Position numbers and translations under genes: made by a program. The notes under the pieces are model-generated. The model had not been told where the DNA came from. It did not search any database and was given only the letters and a program-made list of their open reading frames with translations. Shown piece by piece: positions 7,990 through 17,315 of a stretch of 64,000 nucleotides of DNA (the first letter of the stretch is position 1; each line of letters begins with the position of its first letter). The stretch is from Akkermansia muciniphila. Lineage in GTDB: Bacteria > Verrucomicrobiota > Verrucomicrobiia > Verrucomicrobiales > Akkermansiaceae. The DNA lies in the NCBI GenBank assembly GCA_004557455.1, contig SFDX01000010.1:6221-70220 (forward strand), read 5' to 3'.

Positions 7990-9426
7990 TTATTCATCCT
8001 CAGAAGAGGGAGACAACAAGCCATCCCCAAGGGCGGAGGCAAGACGATAGATACGTGTTCTTGCCTCCCCCGACACCTCAATGTACTGCTCTTTCGCCAA
8101 GCGAGCGAGGAGTGCAGCGACCCGAGATACACTAAGCCCTGTGAGCTCCCTCGCCTGTCTGTTGGCGATACTCTCGTGTTCCTTCAGATAGTTCAGAATC
8201 GCCACCTCATTTGAGGTCAGCTTGCGACGGGGTACCGGCGGCGGTGGGAGCACAGTCTCCGGTTTCTCAGCATTCTTCTGCCTGCAGAAGGTCACGACAA
8301 AGGACTCCCCGTCATCAGAAAAAGTCGGCTCGGAGACTGCGGCAGCGCGGCAGGAATCGCACATCTTGCTGATGCCGCTACCCCAGTGCTCTACCAAATC
8401 CATCTTGAAGAAAAGCTCCGCCAATACGCGATTCCGGTAGCTCGATCCGCCCCGCAGGGCTTGGGCCAAAGTAAGGCCACCATACAGACCGCCCGGAGAG
8501 GAAACTTCCACGCGGTCATCATACACCGCCACCTGAATGAAGGCGTGTTTCAGGTAGTCTCGGTGCACTACGGCATTCACGATAGCCTCCCGCAGCGCGG
8601 CTTCCGGCACCTCATAATCTTCTACCCGATACAAACCATCGATGCGGGTTCGGAGACGGATATTCCGCAACACGAAGCGGAACGCCTGCTCAACCTGCTC
8701 ATCAATGGGGCCCTCTGCATCCATGCGATCGATGAAGCGTCCCTTTTGCGTGCCCTTGAAGCAGGCGCACTGCACGGTAGCAAAATGCGTCGAGCGCCCG
8801 GCCAGCAAGTCGAAAGCATGGGTAGGAAGAAAGTCCTCACCCTGCCGAACCAGCACTCCCCAACTCTCCAAGTTCTCCGGGGTAACCGTCTTGCCGGCAC
8901 GTTTCCCGATACGGCGGCAGAGCCCCACCACCTCCTCCGGGGAGAGCGGCGGGGCACCGGTGGGCTGCTCATCGTAGGAAAGGTTTCTGCCCTGCAAAAT
9001 GAGGGACTGAACCTGCTCCGGCTCAGCACGCCGCGTTGTCGCACCGGTCCGCACATAGACCCCGGCCGGCATCCCCTCCCGGCGCAAGTAATAAGGCTTG
9101 TTCTGCCCCGGGAGCACCTCCAGCTAAATGACGCGCTTTCCGCGCAGGGTGCAGAGACGCTGAGCCGGTACAATGGGCGGTGTGCATGAGTCCGCCACAC
9201 TGTTGACCAAGGTATCCATCATACGAAACACCTCATCCTCGGGAACCCCGACCACACTCCGCCCCCCGTCCTCTATACCGAACAGCAGATGCCCGCCCTT
9301 GCCGTTCGCAAAGGCGACTGCCGTTTTAAGATACTTTTTATCAGAGGCGGGTCGCTCCGATTTGAATTCCACGCAATCGGACTCCCCACCGCGAATCAAT
9401 TCCTCGAGATAAGAAGGTTCCTCCAT
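7990..9426 (-). pseudogene. AlbA_2-domain ATP-binding transcriptional regulator/helicase-like gene interrupted by an amber codon
   Basis: Two open segments in the same frame, 9127-9426 and 7990-9123, are separated only by TAG at 9124-9126 (…GKRVI-stop-LEVLPGQNKPYY…). Together they form one normal protein of the Schlafen AlbA_2 / RecG-C-like family: AlbA_2 fold with ESDCVEFKSE and ANGKGGHLLFGIEDGG, the expected GVYVRTGATTR segment after the stop, a HATPase-like region (EAALREAIVNAVVHRDY, GGLY), and a C-terminal winged helix. A nonsense mutation, readthrough or a sequencing error would all look alike here. GTG at 9115-9117 could restart the second part. The start at 9426 is supported by a promoter 8 nt upstream. 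Confidence 0.8.
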
Positions 9427-9434
9427 ACACCCCG

Positions 9435-9463
9435 AGAATATCAGAAGCACACCGGAAAAGCAA
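9435..9463 (-). promoter_or_regulatory. Promoter of AlbA_2 gene (near-leaderless)
   Basis: Leftward TTGCTT (9458-9463), 17-bp spacer, TATTCT (9435-9440), 8 nt to the ATG. Confidence 0.5.
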
Positions 9464-9481
9464 GCACCTTTTCACACCGAG

Positions 9482-11479
9482 CTAGTCGAGGAGGGCGCGG
9501 AGGTCATCAAAAAATTGCTTGCATTCCTCATCGGAGGTGGGTTCCTTCATCAGCGCAGCGTAATCCACAAACTCGTAGAGGCGGTGGGGGATTTCCTGCA
9601 TGAAGCTGCTGGGTGCGCAGGGCTCCTCCCGCCCGTAGCGGGTTCGTTTGGCACAGTAGGTCATGGTGAGGCGCTCTCGAGCGCGGGTAATGCCTACATA
9701 GAACAGGCGACGCTCCTCATCCAAGTGCCCCTCATCCACCGCTCGTGTGTGGGGCAGCAGCCCCTCCTCTACCCCGATAATGTAGACATGCGGGAACTCC
9801 AACCCCTTGGCAGCGTGCATAGTGATGAGACACACGCCACTCTTTTTCTCGATATCATCGTCATCCCGCTCATCGTCCAGAGCCAGCCCGGCCAGAAAGT
9901 CGGAAAGGCGATGACCGGGAAGCCAGAAGCGGCGCAGCCCGTTCTTAATATCGTCGATGGCAGAGAGGCGGCGATCCCTCTCGGCATCGCTCTTGCAGTT
10001 TTTAGCAATGAAGCCCTCGTAATCAATCTCGTTGAGGAACTCTTGCAACACATCCACAAAGGGGCGCTCGCTGAGCTGAAACTCAGTACCGTAGCGCGTA
10101 ATAAGATCCGTAAACGCGGCAATGCTGTTCTGAGAGCGAGTGGAACACTCGGAGAGGAAAGAGAGGTCCAACAGGGTGGCCCAGAGGCTCTTTTTGTGCT
10201 CGCGGCTCCAGTCTATGGTAAAGGTAGCAGTGTTGGTGCTGATGCCGCGCGGCGGCGTATTCAGGATGCGCAGCAGAGGCAGGTCCGCCTCCGGGTTATC
10301 CATGACCTGCAGGTAGCTGAGCAGGTCCTTCACCTCGCGGCGATCGAAGAAACTCTTACTGCCTACCATGCGATAGGGGATGTGGTGTTCACGCATCGCT
10401 GTTTCCAGGGTTCGGCTCTGCGTATTCGCACGGAAGAGCACGGCAAAATCCTCCCAGGACATGTTATGCTCAGCACGCATTTTTTCGATTTCATCGGCGA
10501 TGAATTCGGCCTCCTCCGCATCACCGGGCATGGCCAGAAGGCGCACGGGATAGGTGCCGACCTTGTCGGTTCTCAGCGTTTTATCCCGCCGACCGAGATT
10601 GTTACGGATAAGCGTATTGGCACAGTCCAGCACCTGTTTGGTACAGCGGTAATTCTCCTCCAGCTTGATGACGGCAGGGTTGGGGAAGAAAGACTCGAAC
10701 TCCAAAATATTCGAGATCTGAGCTCCTCGCCAACCGTAAATGGACTGATCATCATCCCCCACTACGCAGATGTTGCGTTCCGGCCCTACCAAGCGACTCA
10801 GCAGACTCATCTGCAGGCTGTTGGTGTCCTGAAATTCATCCACGGTGATGAAGCGGAAATGCCCGTTCCATTTGGCATACACCTCCGGGTAGGCCGCCAG
10901 CAGACGGTCCGTAAGAATGAGCAGGTCATCGAAGTCCACGGCGTTCTGCGCGCGCAGTTCCTTTTGGTACTCCTTAGCCACAGCACGGATCAGGTCATCC
11001 TCGATACGGTCGATACCCAAACCGGCGTTGCGTACCAAGGACAGCTCGGACAACACCTGCTTGGGCTCCAGCTTTTCATGCCGCCCGCCCTGCTGCATGA
11101 TGAGGCGCTTGATGATACCGCTTTGGTCGCTTCCGGTGTAGATGGAGAAGTTCTCCTTGTAGCCCAAGCGGCCGATGTCCTGCCGAAGAATGCGAACGCA
11201 GAGAGAGTGAAAGGTACAGACCGTCATCTTGCGTGCGGCCCGACGGTCCACCAGCCCGGCTACTCGGTCCGCCATCTCGTTGGCAGCTTTGTTGGTGAAG
11301 GTAAGGGCGAGAATCCCCCGCGGGTCGACCCCCTTGGCGAGCATGTTAGCGATGCGGCAGGTAACGGTATGCGTCTTGCCGGTACCGGCACCGGCCAAGA
11401 TAAGCACAGGCCCCATCAGGGTCTGCACGGCTTGACGCTGGGCCGTATTGAGTTTATTGATATCGAAGGAGGCTGCCAT
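9482..11479 (-). CDS. UvrD/Rep/PcrA-type 3'-5' DNA helicase
   Basis: Superfamily 1A helicase of 665 aa, close to Rep in length. It has the Q-motif (LNTAQRQAV), Walker A LAGAGTGKTHT at about 28-38, the DEFQDT Walker B, QSIYGWRGA, and the C-terminal motifs (TMHAAKGLEFPHVYI, YVGITRARE). Such enzymes unwind duplex DNA during repair or replication restart. Whether it is PcrA, UvrD or Rep cannot be decided by eye, so no symbol is given. Start at 11479 (MAASFDINKL) fits the family; the upstream in-frame ATG lies inside the promoter. Confidence 0.92.
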   Translation of the reverse strand: MAASFDINKLNTAQRQAVQTLMGPVLILAGAGTGKTHTVTCRIANMLAKGVDPRGILALTFTNKAANEMADRVAGLVDRRAARKMTVCTFHSLCVRILRQDIGRLGYKENFSIYTGSDQSGIIKRLIMQQGGRHEKLEPKQVLSELSLVRNAGLGIDRIEDDLIRAVAKEYQKELRAQNAVDFDDLLILTDRLLAAYPEVYAKWNGHFRFITVDEFQDTNSLQMSLLSRLVGPERNICVVGDDDQSIYGWRGAQISNILEFESFFPNPAVIKLEENYRCTKQVLDCANTLIRNNLGRRDKTLRTDKVGTYPVRLLAMPGDAEEAEFIADEIEKMRAEHNMSWEDFAVLFRANTQSRTLETAMREHHIPYRMVGSKSFFDRREVKDLLSYLQVMDNPEADLPLLRILNTPPRGISTNTATFTIDWSREHKKSLWATLLDLSFLSECSTRSQNSIAAFTDLITRYGTEFQLSERPFVDVLQEFLNEIDYEGFIAKNCKSDAERDRRLSAIDDIKNGLRRFWLPGHRLSDFLAGLALDDERDDDDIEKKSGVCLITMHAAKGLEFPHVYIIGVEEGLLPHTRAVDEGHLDEERRLFYVGITRARERLTMTYCAKRTRYGREEPCAPSSFMQEIPHRLYEFVDYAALMKEPTSDEECKQFFDDLRALLD

Positions 11480-11493
11480 GTTGCGTGCCGGGG

Positions 11494-11522
11494 AGGGTAG
11501 CATATTCTCCCGCACTTGGCAA
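11494..11522 (-). promoter_or_regulatory. Promoter of helicase gene
   Basis: Leftward TTGCCA (11517-11522), 17-bp spacer, TACCCT (11494-11499), with 14 nt to the ATG. Confidence 0.45.
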
Positions 11523-11548
11523 GGCAAAACTCTGCCCGCAGGCGTTGT

Positions 11549-12745
11549 TCAGAGCACATTATCCCACTCCGGCACGGGCTGGGGCTGAGCCAAATTGCAG
11601 ATGCGGTCCACCATGGCATCCCATTCCTTCTGGCCTCGGATAATCTCGATGCGGATGCGCAGGAAGTAGATGGGTACTTCCGTCTCCATAGGCTTGAGGA
11701 AGCGTACGGCGTCTTTCTCCGTAGTCACGATCATATCCATAGCACGGTCGGCACAGCGCTCCACAAAGGCGTCCATATCTTCGGGGTCGAACCAATAGTG
11801 GTCCGGGTAACGGCGACGAATCTCCACATGCGCGCCGGCATTTTCCACCAGCACCTCGAAGCTTTCCGGGCGGGCAATGCCGCTCATGCAGGCCACATAC
11901 TTTCCCTGCAGGAAGCTGAGCTCCCTGCGCTCGCCGGTGAAGATATTCTCCAAGTAGGCCGGTACGTGGTCGGTAACGATGATGTCCGCCACTTTGTTAT
12001 AGCGGCGAATGACGGAAATAAGCTCGTCCTGCGGCTTGCCGCCGCTCTTGGTAAGAATGATGTAACTTGCGCGGCGCAGACTGCTGCGGGGCTCGCGCAT
12101 GGTACCGCGCGGCAGCAGAGAGCCCGTGCCGAAGGGGAAGCCGCAGTCCACCAACACGATGTCCAGCTCGTGCTTGAGCTTGAGGTACTGCATGCCGTCA
12201 TCTAAGATCAGCGTGTTGCTGCCCAGTTGCTCGATGGCGAAGATGCCGGACTTTACGCGGTCCTTGTCCACCAGCACCGCCACGCCGTCCAGATTGCGGG
12301 CCAGCATAAAAGGTTCGTCGCCGGCGTAGAGCGGGGAGAGGTAGCGCGTGGTGCCGTCGCTGGCGATTTTGGGCAGTTGACGCACCCGACGCCCTTCTGC
12401 ATCACGCCATACCTGGGGTTTCTCCAGCGGCGCACTCTTATAGCCACGGGTCAGGATGGCACAGCGGCGGCCCCTGGCGGCCAAAGTGGAGGCCAGCAAC
12501 TCCACTACGGGGGTTTTGCCCGTACCGCCGGCGGTGATGTTGCCCACGCTCACCACCAAGGTGCCCAAGTAGTGCACGGTCTTGATCTGCCGACGGAAGA
12601 GAAACAGGCGCATGCGCACCAGAATCCAGAAGAAGAAGGAAGCGACGCGCAGAACGCAGCAGAGCATCCAGGCCCGAAATCCATGGGCCCGCCCGAACAC
12701 AACTTCGGTGCCCCAATCGTTGAACTCTTCCATGCGCGTTTTCAT
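11549..12745 (-). CDS. lpxK: Tetraacyldisaccharide 4'-kinase
   Basis: Phosphorylates the 4' position of the lipid A precursor disaccharide-1-phosphate at the inner face of the inner membrane. Family marks are the N-terminal membrane-associated helix (about 28-48), the unusual P-loop VGNITAGGTGKTPVV at about 67-81, the ILTRGY segment, and ALVDKDR/LDDGMQYLKL with the DDG motif. At 398 aa it is longer than the roughly 330-aa E. coli enzyme, with extra residues at both ends. ATG 12745 is preferred over the upstream one at 12796 because a canonical promoter ends 7 nt before it. It is divergent from the secreted-protein gene at 12828. Presence of lpxK implies an LPS- or lipooligosaccharide-bearing outer membrane. 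Confidence 0.93.
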   Translation of the reverse strand: MKTRMEEFNDWGTEVVFGRAHGFRAWMLCCVLRVASFFFWILVRMRLFLFRRQIKTVHYLGTLVVSVGNITAGGTGKTPVVELLASTLAARGRRCAILTRGYKSAPLEKPQVWRDAEGRRVRQLPKIASDGTTRYLSPLYAGDEPFMLARNLDGVAVLVDKDRVKSGIFAIEQLGSNTLILDDGMQYLKLKHELDIVLVDCGFPFGTGSLLPRGTMREPRSSLRRASYIILTKSGGKPQDELISVIRRYNKVADIIVTDHVPAYLENIFTGERRELSFLQGKYVACMSGIARPESFEVLVENAGAHVEIRRRYPDHYWFDPEDMDAFVERCADRAMDMIVTTEKDAVRFLKPMETEVPIYFLRIRIEIIRGQKEWDAMVDRICNLAQPQPVPEWDNVL

Positions 12746-12752
12746 GCCCACC

Positions 12753-12781
12753 ATGTTAGCAAAGCTCGGCCGAGCTGTCAA
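12753..12781 (-). promoter_or_regulatory. lpxK promoter (leaderless type)
   Basis: Leftward TTGACA (12776-12781), 17-bp spacer, TAACAT (12753-12758), 7 nt to the ATG. Its -35 lies only 8 bp from that of the divergent promoter. Confidence 0.7.
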
Positions 12782-12789
12782 GTTTTGAG

Positions 12790-12818
12790 TTGACACCTCG
12801 GCAGAAAAGCACTATACT
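12790..12818 (+). promoter_or_regulatory. Promoter of secreted-protein gene
   Basis: TTGACA (12790-12795), 17-bp spacer, TATACT (12813-12818), with 9 nt to the ATG at 12828; a near-consensus sigma70-type promoter. Confidence 0.75.
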
Positions 12819-12827
12819 GACCGCTGT

Positions 12828-13676
12828 ATGCAAGCTATTATGCCACCGGCTGCTGCCCTCTGCGCAGCTCTTGCCATGTCGGCTCCCGCCGTATGCGCCC
12901 CTGCGTCCACTCAGCCCGCCGCCCCCCTCCCCACCAAGGATGCCTTGGCGGCCGAGCTGACGGCTACCCTCAACGCCGCACTGGAGTACAATTACCTCTT
13001 TTTCGCTCTGCAGGAGCGAACGGATGCCGCAACGGACCGACAGCTCATCAACAAGCATCGAGAGGTGGAAACTAAGATTTTAGTCCTGGCGAAGAACCTG
13101 CGGAGAGCCGGCTGCCGTGCGGAGGATCTGCCGAGCTTCGATGGCATCATGAGCAACTACCGCCATACCAACCTCCTGCTCTTGGGCTATTATAACACCC
13201 GCCCCCAGACGACCAAGCAGAATGAACGTGTTCCCCGCGGTGAACAGGAACCGGCCCGAGCGCGTCGGCAGAATGACATGAGCATCTTCTGTTTTACCTA
13301 CAACGACACAAAACTGCTGCACCGCGATACACAGCGCCGCCTGAGTGAGCTCAATTCTTTGATGACGGATCTGCTTTCCATGCTCCGTCGGGAGCTGGAG
13401 CGCGCCGTTGATCCGGAGAGCGCGGCGCAAACCAACACGCGTATCACCCCCATCTCCTACCGCTACGAGGAGCTGTGCCAAGAAACCGCTCTGTATGTGG
13501 AAGATGACCCGGAGGGGGCGGGCCCCGTGCTTCAGGAGATGGAGCAAGCGTATTCCGGCATGTGCAGGGCTATCAAACAACAGGCGGAGCGCCTTTTGCA
13601 GGCGGACTGCTACGGCAACGAGGAGCTGGCTGCTACCGTGCAGATGCTGATGCACATCTCGAACCAAGACCGTTAA
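12828..13676 (+). CDS. Exported alpha-helical protein of unknown function
   Basis: The 282-aa product starts with a signal peptide (hydrophobic AALCAALAMSAPAVCA, probable cleavage after A-C-A near residue 24) and then a Pro/Ala linker. The rest is rich in charged helices with heptad-like spacing (LTATLNAALEYNYLFFALQERTD, LRRELERAV), suggesting a helical bundle or coiled coil. I do not recognise a family. It is followed by rnr after 18 bp and is likely co-transcribed. Confidence 0.75.
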   Translation: MQAIMPPAAALCAALAMSAPAVCAPASTQPAAPLPTKDALAAELTATLNAALEYNYLFFALQERTDAATDRQLINKHREVETKILVLAKNLRRAGCRAEDLPSFDGIMSNYRHTNLLLLGYYNTRPQTTKQNERVPRGEQEPARARRQNDMSIFCFTYNDTKLLHRDTQRRLSELNSLMTDLLSMLRRELERAVDPESAAQTNTRITPISYRYEELCQETALYVEDDPEGAGPVLQEMEQAYSGMCRAIKQQAERLLQADCYGNEELAATVQMLMHISNQDR

Positions 13677-13694
13677 GCCCCTCCCCCTGCCGCC

Positions 13695-15629
13695 ATGAAT
13701 ACCGAGGAGAGGCTTCTCGCCCTGCTTCGCTCGCCTCAGTACAGTCCCTTAGACCAAAATGCCTTGGCCCGCGCGCTGGAGATTCCCTCGCGGGAGCGGG
13801 CGGCATTCCGAGCCACGTTGCGACGGATGGAAGAGACGGGTATGCTGCTGCGGGTACGGCGCGGGGCTTTTGTGCTGCGCCGGGTTACGGAGGACGCTCC
13901 GCTGCGGGGAAGGGTGCGCCGGGTGTCGCCTACCTTGCTTTTATTTGTGGCCGACGCGGAGGGGCAGGAGCGCCTGCACCGTCTGCTGCCGCAGGAGGAG
14001 GGTGAAATCGCACTGCGGGTGGAGCCGCGGCGAGCTCATGGGGCCATGGATGGGGATACGGTGCGGGCTTCCGTGCGCATGGTTGCCCCGCCCGGTTACC
14101 GGCGACGTCACAGGGGCCACCGCCCGGGACCGGAGGATCTGCAGCCGGAGCTGCGCATCGAGGAGGTGACGGAGCGAAAACGCGGCTTTTGGGTAGGGAT
14201 TTACCGTACGGGTGGCCGTTTCGGATATATGGTGGGGGATGGAAGTACCGCGCCGGAGCTGGTGCGGCTGGTGCAGGCTCCACCGGCGAATCTGCAAGAG
14301 GGTATGAGCATCTGCGTGCAAATCCTCACCCTGCCGGTCGGGCCGCACAGCGAGGCCACCGGTCGCGTGGCGGAGGTGCTGGGATTTCCGGATGAGGCAG
14401 GGGTGTGCCTCGCTTCTGTTATCCGCAAGTATTCGCTGCCCGAATACTTCCCGAAGGCCGTGCCGGAGGAAGTGGAGGGTTTGCCGGAGGACCCGTCCGC
14501 CGAGGAGACGGACGGGCGCTTCCGGTCTGGGCATCCCTGCGTCATTACCATAGACCCGGAGGACGCACGGGATTTTGACGATGCGTTTTCTCTGCTCACC
14601 ACGCCGGAGGGCTGGGAACTGGCTGTGCACATTGCAGATGTTTCGCACTATGTGCGCCCGGGCTCCGCGCTCGATGCCGAGGCCCGTCGGCGGGGAAACT
14701 CGACCTACCTTCCGGGGCGTGTCATCCCCATGCTGCCGCCTCGCTTGTGCGATGGACTTTGCTCGCTGCTTCCGGGGCGTCCCAGACTCACCAAACTCTG
14801 CCTCATCCGTTTCGCACCGGATGGTTCTGTGCTGTCGGCGGATTTCCGGGATTCGTTCATCGTGTCGTGCTGCCGTCTCAATTATCAACAGGCTCTTCGT
14901 GTGTTGCAAGGGGAGGACTCCTCGGGGCTGCCGCAGGTAGATGCCATGCTGCGAGAGGCTGACCGTCTGGCCGAAATACTGCGCTCGCGGCGGCTCAGCC
15001 GTGGGGCGCTGGATCTGGACCTACCGCAGACGCGCGTGCTGGTGGATGAACAGGGGAAGCCTACGGAGGCTGTCACTGAGGTATCCGACCCCGCGCACCA
15101 CCTCATCGAGGAGTTTATGTTGGCAGCGAATCAATGCGTGGCTCAAGCCCTACGCACCCGCCTGTTGCCTGCCATCTACCGCGTACACGAGCAACCGGAT
15201 CCCGCCAAGCTGCACGAGTTTGCCCTGCTCGCCGCGTCCTACGGTATCTCCGCCGGTTCTCTTAACAACCGGCGGGACCTCGTCGCGGTGCTGGAGGCCA
15301 TCAAGGTGCACCCGCAGTCTTACATTCTACTCCCCGCCCTGCTCCGCAGCCTCATGCGTGCCCGCTATTCCCCGCATCCGCTCGGTCACTTCGGTCTGGC
15401 CATCGGGGACTATTGCCACTTCACCTCTCCCATCCGCCGCTACGCCGACCTCATCGTCCACCGAGCGTTCTCCCGGCTCTTGGGCCAACGCTCCCCCCTG
15501 CCCTCCCCGGCCGAACTCACCGACATAGCCGACCACATTTCCGAGACCGAGCGCAACTCTGCTGCTGCAGAAGCCGAGGCCACCCACGCCCTTCTCGAAC
15601 AACTCCTCGCACGCAGAGGGGACACATAA
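13695..15629 (+). CDS. rnr: RNase R/RNase II family exoribonuclease lacking the C-terminal S1 domain
   Basis: A 3'-5' exoribonuclease of 644 aa. The N-terminal winged helix (about 1-65) and cold-shock-like region resemble RNase R. The RNB catalytic core carries DPEDARDFDDAFSL at about 287-300, with the Asp cluster binding Mg2+, and ends with HFTSPIRRYADLIVHRA and ISETERNSAAAEAEA. Normal RNase R continues into an S1 domain and a basic tail; this one stops about 12 residues after that helix. No S1-like sequence is seen in other frames up to the next gene, so the loss is not an obvious frameshift. Confidence 0.88.
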   Translation: MNTEERLLALLRSPQYSPLDQNALARALEIPSRERAAFRATLRRMEETGMLLRVRRGAFVLRRVTEDAPLRGRVRRVSPTLLLFVADAEGQERLHRLLPQEEGEIALRVEPRRAHGAMDGDTVRASVRMVAPPGYRRRHRGHRPGPEDLQPELRIEEVTERKRGFWVGIYRTGGRFGYMVGDGSTAPELVRLVQAPPANLQEGMSICVQILTLPVGPHSEATGRVAEVLGFPDEAGVCLASVIRKYSLPEYFPKAVPEEVEGLPEDPSAEETDGRFRSGHPCVITIDPEDARDFDDAFSLLTTPEGWELAVHIADVSHYVRPGSALDAEARRRGNSTYLPGRVIPMLPPRLCDGLCSLLPGRPRLTKLCLIRFAPDGSVLSADFRDSFIVSCCRLNYQQALRVLQGEDSSGLPQVDAMLREADRLAEILRSRRLSRGALDLDLPQTRVLVDEQGKPTEAVTEVSDPAHHLIEEFMLAANQCVAQALRTRLLPAIYRVHEQPDPAKLHEFALLAASYGISAGSLNNRRDLVAVLEAIKVHPQSYILLPALLRSLMRARYSPHPLGHFGLAIGDYCHFTSPIRRYADLIVHRAFSRLLGQRSPLPSPAELTDIADHISETERNSAAAEAEATHALLEQLLARRGDT

Positions 15630-15671
15630 TCGCAGCAGCATGCGGCCGGCGTAACTCTAAGTATAAAGTAG

Positions 15672-15706
15672 AACCGCACCACGGCCGGGATGGTCGCGAT
15701 GCGGTT
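15672..15706. terminator. Bulged hairpin between convergent genes
   Basis: AACCGCA / TGCGGTT outer stem with an inner ACCA/TGGT pairing, between the rnr stop and the stop of the leftward carboxyltransferase gene. Confidence 0.45.
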
Positions 15707-15729
15707 GCTGATTAGGTGGAAGAGGGAAA

Positions 15730-17238
15730 TCAGAACTCCTCGATACGGATATCGTAGGTCTTGCCGAGGAGGTTGATCTTCATATCCTTGCCGTTGATGC
15801 TGGCGGAGAGACCCACCGTGGTGGGGGCCACAGCGGAGGAGGCGGGGGCAGCCTCGGCCGGCTTCTTGGCAGGAGCAGTGGGCGGCTCCGGCTTCTTGCC
15901 GTTGTGGTAATCCTCCAGCTGCTGCGGGAACATGGCGTAGATGACGCACCACTCGTCCGTGGTGGGCATACCCTTGGCGGCCAGCTTGTCGCGCAGGGCC
16001 TGCATGCCGGGCTTGATGAGGTCCGCCGGGCGGCAGGTGATGGGGTCCTTCTTCATCTTCTCCGCGCAGAGCTTCTGCAAATCCGGGTCCACGGGGGCGG
16101 GGGTGCGGCCATAGTAGCCGAGCGCAACGTCCGCGCACTGCGGGGTGATATTCTTCCAGCGGCCGAACTTCACGTTCATCATGGCCTGCACACCCACAAT
16201 CTGAGAGGTGGGGGTGACCAACGGGATCCAGCCGAGGGCCTTGCGGACGACGGGAATCTCCGCGAACACCTCCTCGAACTTATCCGTCATGTTCATCTCC
16301 TTGAGCTGGTTGCGGAAGTTGGAGAGCATGCCGCCGGGCACCTGGTAGCGCAGCGTATCGCTGTTCACCACCTCATTCTTGTGGCCGGTGAAGCGGCAAA
16401 GACTCTCGTAGATCGGCTGCAGCTTAGCCGAAATATCCGCCAGCTTGGCCTTGAAGTCATCCGCCACCACGGGGCAGGCCTCGTACCCCTGCATCAGAGC
16501 AAGCATGCGCAGGCAATCCGGCTGGGCCGTGCCGTTCGCAAAGGGAGAGATGGACACATCAACCGCATCCGCCCCGGCGTTCATGGCCGCCACATAGGTG
16601 GAGGCACCGATGCCGGCGGTGTCGTGCGTATGGATCCACACCGGCAGCCCGGTGGATTTCTTGAGGGCGGTCACGAGGTCGGCCGCCTCCTTCGGCGGGA
16701 TCAGACCTGCCATGTCTTTGATGACGATACCATCCGCGCCCATGTCAGCGATCTCCTTGCCCAGCTTGGCGAAGTACTCCAAGTTGTGGACCGGGGAGGT
16801 GGTGTAGCAGATTGCGCCGTGCGCCGTAGCACCGGCTGCCTTGGCCGCCTGAATGGAAGTGCGCATGTTCTGCGGGTCATTCAGGCAGTCGAAAATACGG
16901 AAGATGTTCATGCCGTGTTTCACGCTCATCTTCACGAAGGCCTCCACCACGTCATCGGCGTAGTGCGTGTAGCCCACCAAGTTCTGGCCGCGCAGCAGCA
17001 TGGAGTGCGGGGTCTTAGGGGCCAGCTTCTTGAGCGTGTCCAAACGGTCGAAGGGGAACTCGCCGAGGAAGCGCAGCCCGGCATCAATGGACGCGCCGCC
17101 CCAGGTCTCCAGTGCGGAGAAGCCCATGGTGTCGAGGATGGGAGCCAACTCGAGCATCTGCTCGGTGGACATGCGGGTGGCAGCCAGCGACTGGTGACCG
17201 TCGCGGAGCACAGTGCAATTGAATGTTGCAGGTTTCAT
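15730..17238 (-). CDS. Oxaloacetate decarboxylase alpha / pyruvate carboxylase subunit B-type carboxyltransferase without biotinyl domain
   Basis: Member of the HMGL-like carboxyltransferase family, which moves CO2 between a biotin carrier and oxaloacetate, pyruvate or an acyl-CoA. The TIM barrel has the metal/substrate motif LRDGHQSLAATRM at 11-23, carboxylated Lys174 in IVIKDMAG, and zinc ligands in HTHDTAG (H203, H205). The PYC_OADA domain follows. After a Pro/Ala linker (about 440-475) the protein ends with a short beta-rich tail, so the EAMKM biotinylation site usual in OadA/PycB is absent and a separate carrier protein is expected elsewhere. It could be OadA, PycB or a methylmalonyl-CoA carboxyltransferase 5S-like subunit. 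Confidence 0.87.
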   Translation of the reverse strand: MKPATFNCTVLRDGHQSLAATRMSTEQMLELAPILDTMGFSALETWGGASIDAGLRFLGEFPFDRLDTLKKLAPKTPHSMLLRGQNLVGYTHYADDVVEAFVKMSVKHGMNIFRIFDCLNDPQNMRTSIQAAKAAGATAHGAICYTTSPVHNLEYFAKLGKEIADMGADGIVIKDMAGLIPPKEAADLVTALKKSTGLPVWIHTHDTAGIGASTYVAAMNAGADAVDVSISPFANGTAQPDCLRMLALMQGYEACPVVADDFKAKLADISAKLQPIYESLCRFTGHKNEVVNSDTLRYQVPGGMLSNFRNQLKEMNMTDKFEEVFAEIPVVRKALGWIPLVTPTSQIVGVQAMMNVKFGRWKNITPQCADVALGYYGRTPAPVDPDLQKLCAEKMKKDPITCRPADLIKPGMQALRDKLAAKGMPTTDEWCVIYAMFPQQLEDYHNGKKPEPPTAPAKKPAEAAPASSAVAPTTVGLSASINGKDMKINLLGKTYDIRIEEF

Positions 17239-17278
17239 ATCTTTGGAAATGGAATCAAGTGCTTACCTTGTATGGCTA

Positions 17279-17307
17279 AGGATACCACAGGTCGGCCCCT
17301 ACGTCAA
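17279..17307 (-). promoter_or_regulatory. Promoter of carboxyltransferase gene
   Basis: Leftward TTGACG (17302-17307), 17-bp spacer, TATCCT (17279-17284); leader of about 40 nt. Confidence 0.6.
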
Positions 17308-17315
17308 GGAAGGAT

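Noticed and set aside
9515..11500. 661-codon open frame opposite the helicase gene
   Set aside because: Shadow of the helicase; composition is His/Gln/Val-rich with no recognisable domain or promoter.
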